DNA of 64,000 nt from NCBI GenBank assembly GCA_024680815.1, contig JAILBQ010000077.1:1-64000 (forward strand). The letters are read 5' to 3'. This DNA is from Lachnospiraceae bacterium (GTDB taxonomy: Bacteria; Bacillota; Clostridia; Lachnospirales; Lachnospiraceae). Below the pieces are notes generated by a model. That model was not told the DNA's origin and searched no databases. It saw nothing but the letters and a program-made list of their open reading frames with translations. Position 1 is the first letter of the stretch, and each line of letters opens with the position of its first letter. This document shows positions 7,923 through 16,607 of this stretch, one piece after another. The translations under genes and the position numbers were made by a program.

Positions 7923-9104
7923 TTATCCCTCTCTCTTTATCACGGTGGCGCAGCCCATGCCGCCGCCGATGCAGAGGGTCGCAAGCCCCGTCTTTTTATC
8001 AAGCCTCTCCATGTTGTGGATCAGGGTTACGAGAATCCTGCAGCCAGAAGCTCCCACCGGGTGTCCCAGAGCTATGGCGCCGCCGGCCACGTTAAGCTTC
8101 TCCGGATCAAAGCCCAGCTCCTTGCCCACGGCCACCGACTGGGCCGCGAAAGCCTCGTTGGCTTCATAGAGGTCGAAGTCTTCGATCTTCATATTGAGCT
8201 TCGCCATGACCTTCTTCGTGGCCGCCACGGGTCCGATTCCCATAATCGAGGGATCGACGCCTGCCAGGGCGCCGCCGCAGAAGACCGCCTGTACGTTCGC
8301 TCCCAGCTCTTTCGCCTTTTCCTCTGTCATAACGACGATGGCCGCCGCTCCGTCGTTGATGCCCGAGGCGTTGCCCGCGGTCACAAAGCCGCCCTCGTTG
8401 ATCGGACGGAGCTTTGCGAGAGCTTCCATGGAGGAATTGGGCCTGGGGCCCTCGTCCTTGTCAAAGGATATTGTCTCCTTCTTTTTCTTAACCTCAACAG
8501 GAAGGATTTCCTTGTCGAACCAGCCGTTTTCCTGGGCCTTCTGGGCCTTCTGCTGGCTCTTTAAGGAAAACTCGTCCAGCTCCTCGCGGGTAAGCTTCCA
8601 CTGCTCGGCGATATTGTCGGCCGTTTTAATCATATGATAATCATTGAAGGCATCCCACAGAGCGTCCTTTATCATCGTATCGATGAGGGTGTTGTTACCC
8701 ATGCGGTATCCGAAACGGGCCTTCTCCAGAGCAAAGGGCGCCATGGACATGTTTTCCATACCGCCGGCCACAACTATTTCCGCGTCTCCCGCCTCGATCA
8801 TCTGAGCCGCCATATTGACGGCGTTAAGGCCGGAACCGCAGACCACGTTCACTGTCACGGCCGGAGTCTCGATCGGAATCCCCGCACCGATTGACGCCTG
8901 TCTGGCCACATTCTGTCCCTGTCCCGCCTGGATTACGCAGCCCATATACACATGCTCAACCTTGTCCGCCGGAACATTCGCACGCTTAAGAGCCTCCTTT
9001 ATCACAAGGGAGCCAAGCGTGGCTGCAGGGGTGGTGGAAAGTCCGCCGCCCATGGTGCCGATAGCGGTGCGGCAGGCACCTGCAAGAACAATTTTCTTTG
9101 TCAT
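7923..9104 (-). CDS. thlA: Acetyl-CoA C-acetyltransferase (thiolase)
   Basis: A 393-residue biosynthetic thiolase that condenses two acetyl-CoA to acetoacetyl-CoA, the entry step of butyrate formation. The catalytic triad is at canonical positions: Cys89 in [13 protein letters not shown], His348 in [10 protein letters not shown] and Cys378 in [10 protein letters not shown]. First gene of the cluster, with AAGGAGG before the ATG. The 200 bp upstream of it consist largely of the cloverleaf-like element at 9145-9311, so transcription must start inside or beyond that element. Genes for the final butyrate step (but, or ptb-buk) are not in this window. Confidence 0.96.
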   Translation of the reverse strand: MTKKIVLAGACRTAIGTMGGGLSTTPAATLGSLVIKEALKRANVPADKVEHVYMGCVIQAGQGQNVARQASIGAGIPIETPAVTVNVVCGSGLNAVNMAAQMIEAGDAEIVVAGGMENMSMAPFALEKARFGYRMGNNTLIDTMIKDALWDAFNDYHMIKTADNIAEQWKLTREELDEFSLKSQQKAQKAQENGWFDKEILPVEVKKKKETISFDKDEGPRPNSSMEALAKLRPINEGGFVTAGNASGINDGAAAIVVMTEEKAKELGANVQAVFCGGALAGVDPSIMGIGPVAATKKVMAKLNMKIEDFDLYEANEAFAAQSVAVGKELGFDPEKLNVAGGAIALGHPVGASGCRILVTLIHNMERLDKKTGLATLCIGGGMGCATVIKREG

Positions 9105-9144
9105 TGAAATCCTCCTTTATATATGATATTTCTTTAAATTTATA

Positions 9145-9311
9145 TGAAAGTGAGGATTGCTCCGTTGCTGCGCAACTCTCGCAATCCCGGATGTAAATTC
9201 GCAAATCGCCCCGCTCCGCGTGGCTTTTTTGCTCATTTACATCAGGTTTTCAAATGTCTGCGCAAAAATTCGAGCAAGCTCGATTTTTGGCAGCCATTGA
9301 AAACACTTTCA
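9145..9311. repeat. Cloverleaf-shaped inverted-repeat element between hpf and thl
   Basis: The 167-bp stretch is bounded by a perfect 8-bp inverted repeat, TGAAAGTG (9145-9152) and CACTTTCA (9304-9311). Inside are three hairpins in a row: GGATTGC/GCAATCC (9154-9160, 9181-9187, with an inner GTTGC/GCAAC); ATGTAAAT/ATTTACAT (9191-9198, 9235-9242, with inner GCAAA/TTTGC); and GTTTTCAAATG/CATTGAAAAC (9246-9256, 9295-9304) enclosing CTGC/GCAG, CAAAAA/TTTTTG and TCGAGC/GCTCGA. The whole can fold into a four-way junction on either strand. It ends three bases from the hpf stop codon. There is no T-run after it, so it is not a plain terminator. It may be a miniature mobile repeat or a structured leader of the thl operon. 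Confidence 0.75.
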
Positions 9312-9314
9312 ATG

Positions 9315-9842
9315 CTAAAGCTCCGGCTCTATGAGGCCGTAGGTGTTGCCCTTACGCTTGTACACCACGTTGACCTCATCGGTCTCGGCATTGCGGAACA
9401 CATAGAAATTGTGGCCCAGAAGCTCCATCTGGACGCAGGCATCCTCAGGATACATGGGCTTGAAGCCGAAGCGCTTGGTGCGGACGATCTCGATATCGTC
9501 CCCGTCGGAGAAGTCCCGCTCGATATATTCCCGTTTCAGCTCTCCCGAGCCCTGGGCCTTGTCCACAATCTTCGTCTTATACTTCTTAAGCTGCCGCTCG
9601 ATAATCTCCTCCACCAGATCGATGGAAACATACATGTCGTTACTGACCTGCTCCGAGCGGATTATGCTGCCCTTCACGGGGATGGTGACCTCGATCTTCT
9701 GACGGTCCTTTTCCACGCTCAACGTGACGCGGACCTCGGTATCCGGAGTGAAGTACCTCTCCAGCTTTCCGATTTTTTCTTCCACGGCCGCGCGCAGGCC
9801 CCCGGTAACGTCCATATTCTTTCCAGTAATGATAAATTTCAT
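9315..9842 (-). CDS. hpf: Long-form ribosome hibernation promoting factor
   Basis: A 175-residue long HPF/RaiA protein. The N-terminal S30AE domain (MKFIITGKNMDVT, about 1-100) binds the 30S decoding region, and the C-terminal domain (RFGFKPMYPEDACVQMELLGHNFYVFRNAET, about 120-160) dimerises ribosomes into 100S particles. The K-P-M-x-x-E-A motif characteristic of the long form is present as KPMYPEDA. AAGGGGG precedes the ATG, with a promoter 33 bp upstream. It is separated from the downstream butyrate operon by the cloverleaf element and from the upstream gene by a DnaA-box cluster. Confidence 0.95.
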   Translation of the reverse strand: MKFIITGKNMDVTGGLRAAVEEKIGKLERYFTPDTEVRVTLSVEKDRQKIEVTIPVKGSIIRSEQVSNDMYVSIDLVEEIIERQLKKYKTKIVDKAQGSGELKREYIERDFSDGDDIEIVRTKRFGFKPMYPEDACVQMELLGHNFYVFRNAETDEVNVVYKRKGNTYGLIEPEL

Positions 9843-9874
9843 GAGGAATACCCCCTTAAACGTATGATGAGAGG

Positions 9875-9883
9875 ATTATAACA
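9875..9883 (-). promoter_or_regulatory. Extended -10 promoter of hpf
   Basis: On the minus strand the sequence TGTTATAAT (TG-n-TATAAT) occurs 33 bp before the hpf start. The -35 region (TTTAAT at 17 bp) is poor, which is common with an extended -10. Confidence 0.55.
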
Positions 9884-10054
9884 TATTTCATTTCATGATT
9901 AAAGCGGGAAAAGTGATTACCGGATTGTTCTTTATTTCCTTGTCAAGGGACTATTTTTTCTTTTTTCCGGTTGCAAGTGTTATTTATGAGAGTTGAACAA
10001 AACCTCTGTTCCCGAAAGTTTCCATAAAACGTAAGGGTATCATACGCTATTTTT

Positions 10055-10125
10055 TGTGGATAAAGTGGATAACTTAGTGCATAACTCGATTTTATCCCGC
10101 TTTTTTCCCCCGTTTTTGTGGATAA
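10055..10125 (-). promoter_or_regulatory. Cluster of DnaA-box sequences between genes
   Basis: In the 310-bp gap 9843-10152 the minus strand carries TTATCCACA at 10117-10125, TTATGCACT at 10076-10084, TTATCCACT at 10064-10072 and TTATCCACA at 10055-10063. Two are perfect DnaA boxes, one differs at one position and one at two; all have the same orientation. The surroundings are T-rich. Neither dnaA nor dnaN is nearby, so this does not look like the usual oriC; it could be a DnaA titration or regulatory site. Apart from this cluster and the hpf promoter, nothing else is seen in the gap. Confidence 0.55.
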
Positions 10126-10152
10126 CTCCCCGACTGTGATGTTAAGAAAAGA

Positions 10153-12378
10153 TTACGGATTATTTTTCACGGCACCGGATTTTTGTGCAAGTTTTTTTCG
10201 CCCCCGAACAATTACGGTAAGAGTCAAAAAGGCGGCGGTAAGAAGTGAAAGCGCCAGAGACGCGTAATTAAACCAGGGCTGGGTAAAGGAAAGGTGAACC
10301 CGGGCATTCATGGCCGGAGGAAGGAAAAGCCGGAGTGTGCCTGCGGGGCTTTCGGAAAGGAAAAGCCCGTTTCCGTTTCCGTCCGAGGCGCGATACCCGT
10401 AATAATAAAGAAGGGGAAGATCCACAAAGCAGTCTTCGGGAGAGGCGGAATAAATCAGGTCAACCGTCGTACCCTTCTTTTTGTATTCCGTAAGCTCCAC
10501 TCCGGGAGAAGGGAGGGGAGCCTGCTTACCTTTATAGTCCTCCATAGCCGTAAAGTTCGAAGGCATATAATCCACGTTGTGTGACCAGGCCGTGTTTCCG
10601 GTGAGGGGTTCGATGGTGCTCCTCCGGTTTTCAAAGAGATCGAGCTGGAGGGAGGCCGTAATCAAACTGATTATCACAACGACGGCCGCCGCGGCAAAGC
10701 GATAGCCTTTAAGAGCGCCCAGCCGGCAGAGAGAAACCGGAAGGGTTATGCAAAGAAGGCTCACCGCTATCTCAAAGACCCTCCAGGGATGTTCAAGCAG
10801 GTAGAGGTGGTAGTAGAGCCCGGTCAGCTTTTCCAGAGTTGCCCAGGGAAAGAGTTCGGTGGAGAAATATACGCAGAAGAGCTCGAGGGCAAAGGAAAGA
10901 GACACAAATTTCCTTAAAGCCTCCTTCTTTTTTTCTCCGAGAAGGTATGCCCCGGTAAAAAGCAGGCCAAGAAGGCCGGATAGTCCGAGAACCGGCACCA
11001 TGGTTCGCGGAAGCAGCGTGTATTCGTTGTCGGAATATAAATAAGGAAGAATCCTGAACACCTCCGAAAGGGAAAGCGCGAGCTCCTTCGGATTGAAGCG
11101 GCGGATAGTCGCGTCCAGCTGCAGGTTCTGGCTCCGGTAATAGAAGAAAGGCACGAAGAAAGCCAGATTAAGAAGAAGGGTCGCAAAAGCCGCCTTAAGG
11201 AGGGAAAGGATCCTTGTTTTTTTAACGAGCTCCGGCAGGAAGGCAAGGCAGAAAACAAGGCAGATCGCGCCGCCGTAAAGGGCGGACAGTATGTGGGATT
11301 CAACCATGCCGCTCATACCAATCACAAGGGGAAGATACGCCTCTTCGTCCCCGATAAGGATATTATAGAGACCCGCAAGCAGCAGGGGGAAGAATAAAAA
11401 GGCCAGGCATTCTCCCAGTGTGGAGCGGTAATACACGTCGATCAGGCGGAAAGGGGAGAGACAGAAAAGAATCCCGGCGAAAAGAGCGAAGGAGGAATTT
11501 TTAAGTACGGTTTTTACCGCGAAATAAGCCGCCGCAAAGGACGCGGCGTTTATTACAACATAGAAAAAGCGGTATGCCCCGGAGGCGGAGACGTTAATAA
11601 GTCTCAGAAACGCGGGGATGTAGAGAAAAAGGTTCGGGTAGAGCGCACCCAGATATCCGTGTCCGTAGACGGCCTCAGGGTAGATCACCGCGGGAAACTG
11701 GCCGTCCAGAACGGCGTCCGCTATGCCCTCTATCCGCATCATGTGAAATACGGTGTCATGCCCGGCAATCAGAGCTTCCGAAAAGAGCGGGTAAGAAGCG
11801 AAAATAATGCAGCCCGCGGCGCAAAGTGTCCTTAAGGTAAATATTCCCCGGCGGGAGAGGGCGGGAACAAGAAAGACCGCAAGGATCAGAAGAAGGCCCA
11901 GGAAAAGGTGATCCCGGAACAAAAGCCTGTCGGCCTTAAGGGATATATTCTTGAAGATTATTTCCCCGGAGGAGGGACAGGAAAGGCTTATCCGGAAATC
12001 ATTTGCCCGGCGGGACAGGGAAAAGGTGAATTCGTCTTTAATCCGAGCGGCCTTAAGAGGTATTTCCCCGAGAATCGTTTCCCCGTCCATGAGACGCAGA
12101 CTTCCGTCCTCCGGAAATTCGTATTCGACAGAAGCGCTGTAATTCCCCCTGGGCAGGTCAAAGCTTTTTGAGAGCGCAAAAATTCCGTCAGGGGTTTTAT
12201 CAGCCCCTGACGGAATCGTTATTACACCTTCACCGGTATCGTATTTTTCAGCCTTTACGCTGAAAGCATCGAAAGGAAGATAAAGCTCGTCATCCGCCTT
12301 CAGGCAAAGCAGCGTAAACGCCGCAATCACCAGAGCGAGCAGGAAGGAAAGCCAATAATTTTTAACGAGCTCCTTCAA
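10153..12378 (-). CDS. Large polytopic membrane protein, GT-C glycosyltransferase-like
   Basis: A 741-residue protein with an N-terminal membrane segment (about 9-27), an extracytoplasmic strand-rich domain (about 40-145), then roughly eleven membrane segments and a C-terminal extracytoplasmic part ending in one more segment. The first large loop has GHDTVFHMMRIEGI, with an Asp/His arrangement like the catalytic loop of GT-C enzymes and of the '6-pyruvoyl-tetrahydropterin synthase-related' membrane family. It is a paralogue of the 17654-19846 protein: both share the D-x-x-x-H-x-x-R-I-E-G-I loop and the YPxLFLYIPAFLRL stretch. The start is TTG, eight bases after the NlpC/P60 stop, without a clear ribosome-binding site, so translation is probably coupled. 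Substrate unknown. Confidence 0.7.
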   Translation of the reverse strand: MKELVKNYWLSFLLALVIAAFTLLCLKADDELYLPFDAFSVKAEKYDTGEGVITIPSGADKTPDGIFALSKSFDLPRGNYSASVEYEFPEDGSLRLMDGETILGEIPLKAARIKDEFTFSLSRRANDFRISLSCPSSGEIIFKNISLKADRLLFRDHLFLGLLLILAVFLVPALSRRGIFTLRTLCAAGCIIFASYPLFSEALIAGHDTVFHMMRIEGIADAVLDGQFPAVIYPEAVYGHGYLGALYPNLFLYIPAFLRLINVSASGAYRFFYVVINAASFAAAYFAVKTVLKNSSFALFAGILFCLSPFRLIDVYYRSTLGECLAFLFFPLLLAGLYNILIGDEEAYLPLVIGMSGMVESHILSALYGGAICLVFCLAFLPELVKKTRILSLLKAAFATLLLNLAFFVPFFYYRSQNLQLDATIRRFNPKELALSLSEVFRILPYLYSDNEYTLLPRTMVPVLGLSGLLGLLFTGAYLLGEKKKEALRKFVSLSFALELFCVYFSTELFPWATLEKLTGLYYHLYLLEHPWRVFEIAVSLLCITLPVSLCRLGALKGYRFAAAAVVVIISLITASLQLDLFENRRSTIEPLTGNTAWSHNVDYMPSNFTAMEDYKGKQAPLPSPGVELTEYKKKGTTVDLIYSASPEDCFVDLPLLYYYGYRASDGNGNGLFLSESPAGTLRLFLPPAMNARVHLSFTQPWFNYASLALSLLTAAFLTLTVIVRGRKKLAQKSGAVKNNP

Positions 12379-12386
12379 CGCAGTAC

Positions 12387-13952
12387 TCAGAATATCCTTC
12401 GCACAGCCAGGACGTTACGGTAATTCGCGTTGGAAACCTTAATACCGGTACGGGCAGTTGAAGCGTGAACAATATTTCCGTTTCCGATATAGATTCCCAC
12501 GTGACCGGAGTAGCAGACGATGTCGCCGGCCTGTGCATTTGCAAGTCCGCCCGGAACCGCGCTTCCCACGGCCCTGTCACCGCCGGAGCTGTGAGGCAGG
12601 GAGATTCCGAAGTTTCTGTATACACTCATAACAAAGCCGGAGCAGTCCGCGCCGTTTGTGAGGCTCGTGCCGCCGTATACATACGGATTACCCACAAACT
12701 GAAGAGCATAGTTGGCAACCGATGCGCCTGTGCCGCTGCCGGAAGCGGAATATCCGCCGCCACCGCCGCCTGAAGAGCCGCCGTTCTTCTTTCCGGAAGA
12801 ATTCTTCTTCTGGTTCTTCTTCTGGGCAGCCTCCGCAGCGCGTCTTGCAGCCTCGCGCTCCTCGGCCTCTTTCTTAAGTCTGGCCTCTTCCTCCTGACGG
12901 GACTCGGCTCTTACAAAGTCGGTATAAATCCTGACAAACTCACCGCTGACATAGCCGTCACCTTCTTCGATGGAGACCTTTACCCAGCCGTCGCTTGTTT
13001 CCTCGGAAACCGTCAGCTCGTCGTCCATCGGAACCATACCGATGACCTCGGCCTCAAGAGAAGGCTCATGGCGAACATAAAGGGTGGTTGTGATGACCCT
13101 GGCCATCCTGGTACCCACCTCGGGCGCCAGTGCCACCGCCTCATCCCCGCGGACCACATATTCCTTTTTCACATAACCCACTGTGTTGCCGGACTTGATC
13201 TTTACCCAGTCTCCCGCGTCCTCCAGCTCATCGCCGACGGACTTGTTGTAGAGCTTACCGACTATCTCGGACTCCTCGGTGGGGAGCTCCCGGACATTCA
13301 CGTAGTCGTTGACCCGGGCAATAACCAGATTTGTGAAATCCTCCACGTCATAGTGCTCTTTGGCTGTCACGGCGTCCACAAGATTCATGCTTCCGTCGCT
13401 GTCGCCCGTATCGATAGTGGATTCCGCCCCGGCATTTATGGAGGCAATATCATCAACGGAAACCGTGGATGAGGGCTTTTCCTCTTCCTCCCCGTCGGTT
13501 ATGGAAGACCCTGCGCCGGCGGAGATTACATCCATCTCCATATCCGTTCTCTCCTGGGGATCCACAACAATGGCATCGTCAAAATCCGCCTGGGGAGCCT
13601 CAGGTTCAGGCTCCTGCCCTTCCTCCTCGGAAGCATATACTACAGTTGAAAATACGGACTGGTGGCCCTCACCGGGCGCATCCTTTTCTTTGGACTCCTC
13701 AGCGGAGGAGGAAGCAGCCGCGGCAACCTCCATGATATATTTAACCCCGGCGGTTCCGGTCTTTTTCACCTTGTCCGCCCGGATGGCGGTAACCGACCGG
13801 CCTTCATTAAGCGCACGGGCTATACCCGCCACAGGGAGCTGGAAGGAGTCGGGATCCGACGCCGCGCTCAGCTCATTGGCGGGAATAAGATTGATAAAAA
13901 CGGCCCAGACAAGAACAATGGCCGTAAATTTCGCGATAGAGATCTTCTTCAT
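12387..13952 (-). CDS. Secreted SH3-NlpC/P60 peptidoglycan endopeptidase
   Basis: A 521-residue exported wall hydrolase. An N-terminal signal segment (about 7-28) is followed by a long acidic low-complexity region, two bacterial SH3 domains (about 205-270 and 280-345; VNVRELP and LYVRHEP mark their starts), an Ala/Glu/Lys-rich coiled linker (about 350-390), a Gly/Ser linker, and a C-terminal NlpC/P60 domain. The catalytic Cys437 (GADCSGFV), His484 (YSGHVGIYIG) and third polar residue His496 (IVHAST) are present. NlpC/P60 enzymes cut between D-gamma-glutamyl and diamino acid in the stem peptide. It has a near-consensus promoter and precedes the GT-C-like gene by eight bases. Confidence 0.93.
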   Translation of the reverse strand: MKKISIAKFTAIVLVWAVFINLIPANELSAASDPDSFQLPVAGIARALNEGRSVTAIRADKVKKTGTAGVKYIMEVAAAASSSAEESKEKDAPGEGHQSVFSTVVYASEEEGQEPEPEAPQADFDDAIVVDPQERTDMEMDVISAGAGSSITDGEEEEKPSSTVSVDDIASINAGAESTIDTGDSDGSMNLVDAVTAKEHYDVEDFTNLVIARVNDYVNVRELPTEESEIVGKLYNKSVGDELEDAGDWVKIKSGNTVGYVKKEYVVRGDEAVALAPEVGTRMARVITTTLYVRHEPSLEAEVIGMVPMDDELTVSEETSDGWVKVSIEEGDGYVSGEFVRIYTDFVRAESRQEEEARLKKEAEEREAARRAAEAAQKKNQKKNSSGKKNGGSSGGGGGGYSASGSGTGASVANYALQFVGNPYVYGGTSLTNGADCSGFVMSVYRNFGISLPHSSGGDRAVGSAVPGGLANAQAGDIVCYSGHVGIYIGNGNIVHASTARTGIKVSNANYRNVLAVRRIF

Positions 13953-13996
13953 AAAACCTCGTTGTATTTGTTACAATAATGTTACACCGGAAATAA

Positions 13997-14025
13997 ATAT
14001 TAACACCCCACGGTGCGTTTGTCAA
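13997..14025 (-). promoter_or_regulatory. Consensus promoter of the NlpC/P60 gene
   Basis: TTGACA (14020-14025), a 17-bp spacer and TAATAT (13997-14002) on the minus strand, about 40 bp upstream of the ATG, which has GAGG before it. This is one of the best sigma-A matches in the window. The rest of the gap 13953-14160 is AT-rich without a gene. Confidence 0.8.
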
Positions 14026-14160
14026 CAATGAAAAGCGCCTGTTTTTCTGAGTTTTTTGTGAATTTTTTGTTTATAATTAATTGTAACATTTCGCGCATTG
14101 GATTTACATAACAGTTTTTTATGTATTTCTCTCCGACAGGCCGCGTCAATCGGCGGATTG

Positions 14161-14847
14161 TTAATACCATCCCCCGTTTATTCCTATTATTTCCCCGGTT
14201 AAATATTCCGGAGCGGAGGCAAGCATCGCCACGGCTTCTGCTATTTCTTCCGGCACGGCAAAGCGCCCGAAGGGAATCTCTTCCTTAAGACTTTCAAGCT
14301 CCTGCGCGGTCAGATTGCGGTTCATATCGGTATCCACCGCGCCGGGAGAAACGGCGTTTACCGCGATGCGGCTTGGAGCCAGCTCCTTGGCCAGAGCCCG
14401 GGTAAAGGCTTCCAGCGCCCCCTTTGAGGCGGAATAGGCCACCTCCATGGACGCCCCTCTCCTTCCCCAGACGGAAGAAATATTGATTATCCTCCCGCCC
14501 TTTCCCAGCATAAGCGGTATCGCCTCTCTGCAGGTATAAAAAACGGCGTCCAGATTTGTGGCAAACAGCCTTCTCCACTCGTCATCCGTCATATCCTGAA
14601 GAAGGCCCGCATGGGAAATTCCGGCGTTGTTCACCAGGAGCTCAAGACGCCCAAGGCCTCCGAAAAGCTCCCGCACAAAGGCCGGATCTCCGATGTCTCC
14701 GGAGAAATGCCGGCCCGGAAGGCCTTTCAAACCGTCAGGGTTTTTATAACAGGTTAAAACAAGGTCATAACCCAGGGTGTCGAGCTTTTCCGCGACGGAG
14801 CGTCCTATCCCTCCCGAGGCCCCGGTCACAAGCGCCAGCTTCCTCAC
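14161..14847 (-). CDS. SDR-family oxidoreductase (FabG-like), last gene of polysaccharide locus
   Basis: A 228-residue classical short-chain dehydrogenase: nucleotide-binding TGASGGIG (8-15), NNAG (73-76), the catalytic Ser124/125 in NISSVWG, and Tyr138-x-x-x-Lys142 (YSASK). It resembles FabG and similar NADPH reductases, but a role in fatty-acid synthesis is unlikely here: it overlaps the upstream nucleotide-sugar epimerase by 4 bp and closes a polysaccharide operon. It could reduce a keto group on a nucleotide sugar, for example the acyl branch of the sugar proposed for the rfb cassette, or act with the NeuA-like gene in the way PtmA accompanies PtmB. The substrate is not determined by sequence. 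Confidence 0.85.
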   Translation of the reverse strand: MRKLALVTGASGGIGRSVAEKLDTLGYDLVLTCYKNPDGLKGLPGRHFSGDIGDPAFVRELFGGLGRLELLVNNAGISHAGLLQDMTDDEWRRLFATNLDAVFYTCREAIPLMLGKGGRIINISSVWGRRGASMEVAYSASKGALEAFTRALAKELAPSRIAVNAVSPGAVDTDMNRNLTAQELESLKEEIPFGRFAVPEEIAEAVAMLASAPEYLTGEIIGINGGWY

Positions 14848-15821
14848 AGGTTCTCCTTATACCAGGCTATCGCCTCGCCGATCCCTTTCGCAAAATCATA
14901 ATCCGGGTCGTAGCCAAGGAGCTCCCTGGCCTTTGAAATATCGGCGTTGCTGTGCTTTATGTCTCCCGGGCGCTCCGGGCCGAAGACGGGCTCAAGCTCC
15001 CCCTTTCCCAGAGCCTCCGCAAGGGAGCGGTACAGGTCGAGAAGGTACTCTCTTCCGCCGTAGGCTATGTTAAATACCTGTCCCGCCGCCTCAGGGGGAG
15101 CGACGCAGGCTTTGATATTGGCCTCCACCACATTTTCCACGTAAGTGAAATCCCGGCTCTGCTTTCCGTCGCCATAGATCGTGGGACGCTCACCCTTCAT
15201 GAGCTGGCGTATAAATTTCGGGATAACCGCGGCGTAGGCCCCATCGGGATCCTGCCGCCTTCCGAAAACATTGAAGTAGCGGAGCCCCACGGTTTCCAGG
15301 CCGTAGAGAGTGTGGTAGAGCCTCGCGTATTCCTCGTCCGCCCGCTTCGTCAGGGCATAAGGGGAAAGCAGCTTCCCTTCCTGTCCCTCTTTTTTGGGAA
15401 GCACGGGATGATCTCCGTAGACCGAAGAGCTGGAGGCATAGACGAACCTTTTCACTCCGGCCTCCCTTGCGGCCTCAAGCATATTCAGAGTGCCGCGTAT
15501 ATTGACCTCTTCGTAAAACAGGGGCAGCTCGATGCTTCGGGGAACGCTTCCCCAGGCCGCCTCGTGCATACAGAAGGTCACTCCCGCGAGAGCCTTCCGG
15601 CAGGTTTCGAGATCGGTAATGTCCCCCTCCATAAAGGTATACCGGGGGTTATCCTTAAACAGCTCCGCGTTTTTACGTTTTCCGTTGGAAAGGTTGTCAA
15701 GGCTTACAACCTCACAGTCCTTCTTTAAAAGAGCCTCCACCAGATTGGAGCCTATAAAGCCCGCTCCGCCTGTCACAAGAATCTTCGTACCCGGTTCAAA
15801 ATGTATCTCGGAATATCCCAC
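14844..15821 (-). CDS. NAD-dependent nucleotide-sugar epimerase/dehydratase (WbpP/TviC-like)
   Basis: A 325-residue extended SDR with the NAD motif TGGAGFIGSN (17-26), the SSSVYG strand, Tyr-x-x-x-Lys in SPYALTKRADEE and GLRYFNVFGRRQDP, closely like UDP-N-acetylglucosamine C4-epimerases (WbpP, TviC) that make UDP-GalNAc or act on UDP-GlcNAcA. The N-terminal extension before the Rossmann motif is also seen in WbpP. It sits between a NeuA-like gene (25 bp upstream) and an SDR gene (4-bp overlap). Confidence 0.85.
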   Translation of the reverse strand: MGYSEIHFEPGTKILVTGGAGFIGSNLVEALLKKDCEVVSLDNLSNGKRKNAELFKDNPRYTFMEGDITDLETCRKALAGVTFCMHEAAWGSVPRSIELPLFYEEVNIRGTLNMLEAAREAGVKRFVYASSSSVYGDHPVLPKKEGQEGKLLSPYALTKRADEEYARLYHTLYGLETVGLRYFNVFGRRQDPDGAYAAVIPKFIRQLMKGERPTIYGDGKQSRDFTYVENVVEANIKACVAPPEAAGQVFNIAYGGREYLLDLYRSLAEALGKGELEPVFGPERPGDIKHSNADISKARELLGYDPDYDFAKGIGEAIAWYKENL

Positions 15822-15846
15822 TTTTTTATTTCCTCTTCTTACTTAT

Positions 15847-16542
15847 TTATTCGTTTGATTCCATTAAAAAACTTACCAGCTTAAAGTCGAAGGGCGTGTC
15901 GATGTCCACGCTTCTTTCCTCCGGCATAAGGTATTTTATACACCGCTTCCCGTAAAAGCTCCCGGTTTCGAGAAAGCTTTTTACCTTAAAGGCCAGAATT
16001 GCCGGACCGTTACGGGCATAGAGGGTGGGAAGAGCCTGTCTTGTCGTATATTTTTCCCCGTCCCTTTCCAGGAAAACAAGGGCTCCTTCCTCTTCCTTCA
16101 TTATTTTCACGGGCAGGCAGGAATGGGGCACTTCCCGGACGCTTACAACCGAATCCGCCTTTTCGTCCTTAAGCAGAAGGGTCAGGCTTTCGTCTATGTC
16201 CCCCGCCGTTCTTAAGGGAGAGGTGGGCTGGAGCAGCACGAAAACATCCGGCTCATACCCCTCCTTTTTAAACTCCTCAAGGTGGTAGCGCACCACCTCC
16301 TTCATCGGCGTATCGTCTCCGGAAAGCTCTGCCGGCCTCATCGAAACCTCCACTCCCTCGCTTTCCCCGAAGGAGGCGTAGGAGGGCTCGTCCGTCGAAA
16401 GCAGAAGCCTGTCGATATACCGGCTCTGCTTCGCCGCTTCAAAGGTGTACTGCATAAGGGGCTTGCCGAGAAGGGGCTTCATGTTTTTTCCGGGAATCCC
16501 CTTTGAACCGCCTCTGGCCGGAACAAACCCGAGTATTTCCAT
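15847..16542 (-). CDS. Acylneuraminate cytidylyltransferase family protein (NeuA-like)
   Basis: A 231-residue CMP-sugar synthetase-like protein. The family signature FVPARGGSKGIPGKNMKPL (7-25) binds CTP, and LLQPTSPLRTAGDI lies in mid-sequence; the end has ERSVDIDTPFDFKL, the usual D-I-D-T-x-x-D metal region. Members activate nonulosonic acids (sialic, legionaminic, pseudaminic), KDO-like sugars or other keto sugars with CTP. No NeuB-type synthase or NeuC-type epimerase is in the window, so the substrate is open. Its neighbour on one side is a GT2 gene 65 bp upstream; that gap contains only a small GCCGC hairpin. Confidence 0.85.
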   Translation of the reverse strand: MEILGFVPARGGSKGIPGKNMKPLLGKPLMQYTFEAAKQSRYIDRLLLSTDEPSYASFGESEGVEVSMRPAELSGDDTPMKEVVRYHLEEFKKEGYEPDVFVLLQPTSPLRTAGDIDESLTLLLKDEKADSVVSVREVPHSCLPVKIMKEEEGALVFLERDGEKYTTRQALPTLYARNGPAILAFKVKSFLETGSFYGKRCIKYLMPEERSVDIDTPFDFKLVSFLMESNE

Positions 16543-16607
16543 ACTTTTCCTCTTTCTGCCGCTTTTTTAGCGGCTCGCGATTCAGGAACCTCTGTAAATA
16601 ACAGCCG

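Noticed and set aside
10055-10125. Chromosomal replication origin
   Set aside because: DnaA boxes are present, but dnaA, dnaN, rpmH or a clear unwinding element are not nearby, and the surrounding genes are not those around oriC in Clostridia.
16558-16574. GCCGC hairpin between the GT2 and NeuA-like genes considered as terminator
   Set aside because: No T-run follows on the minus strand and the genes downstream belong to the same locus; kept only as a small hairpin.
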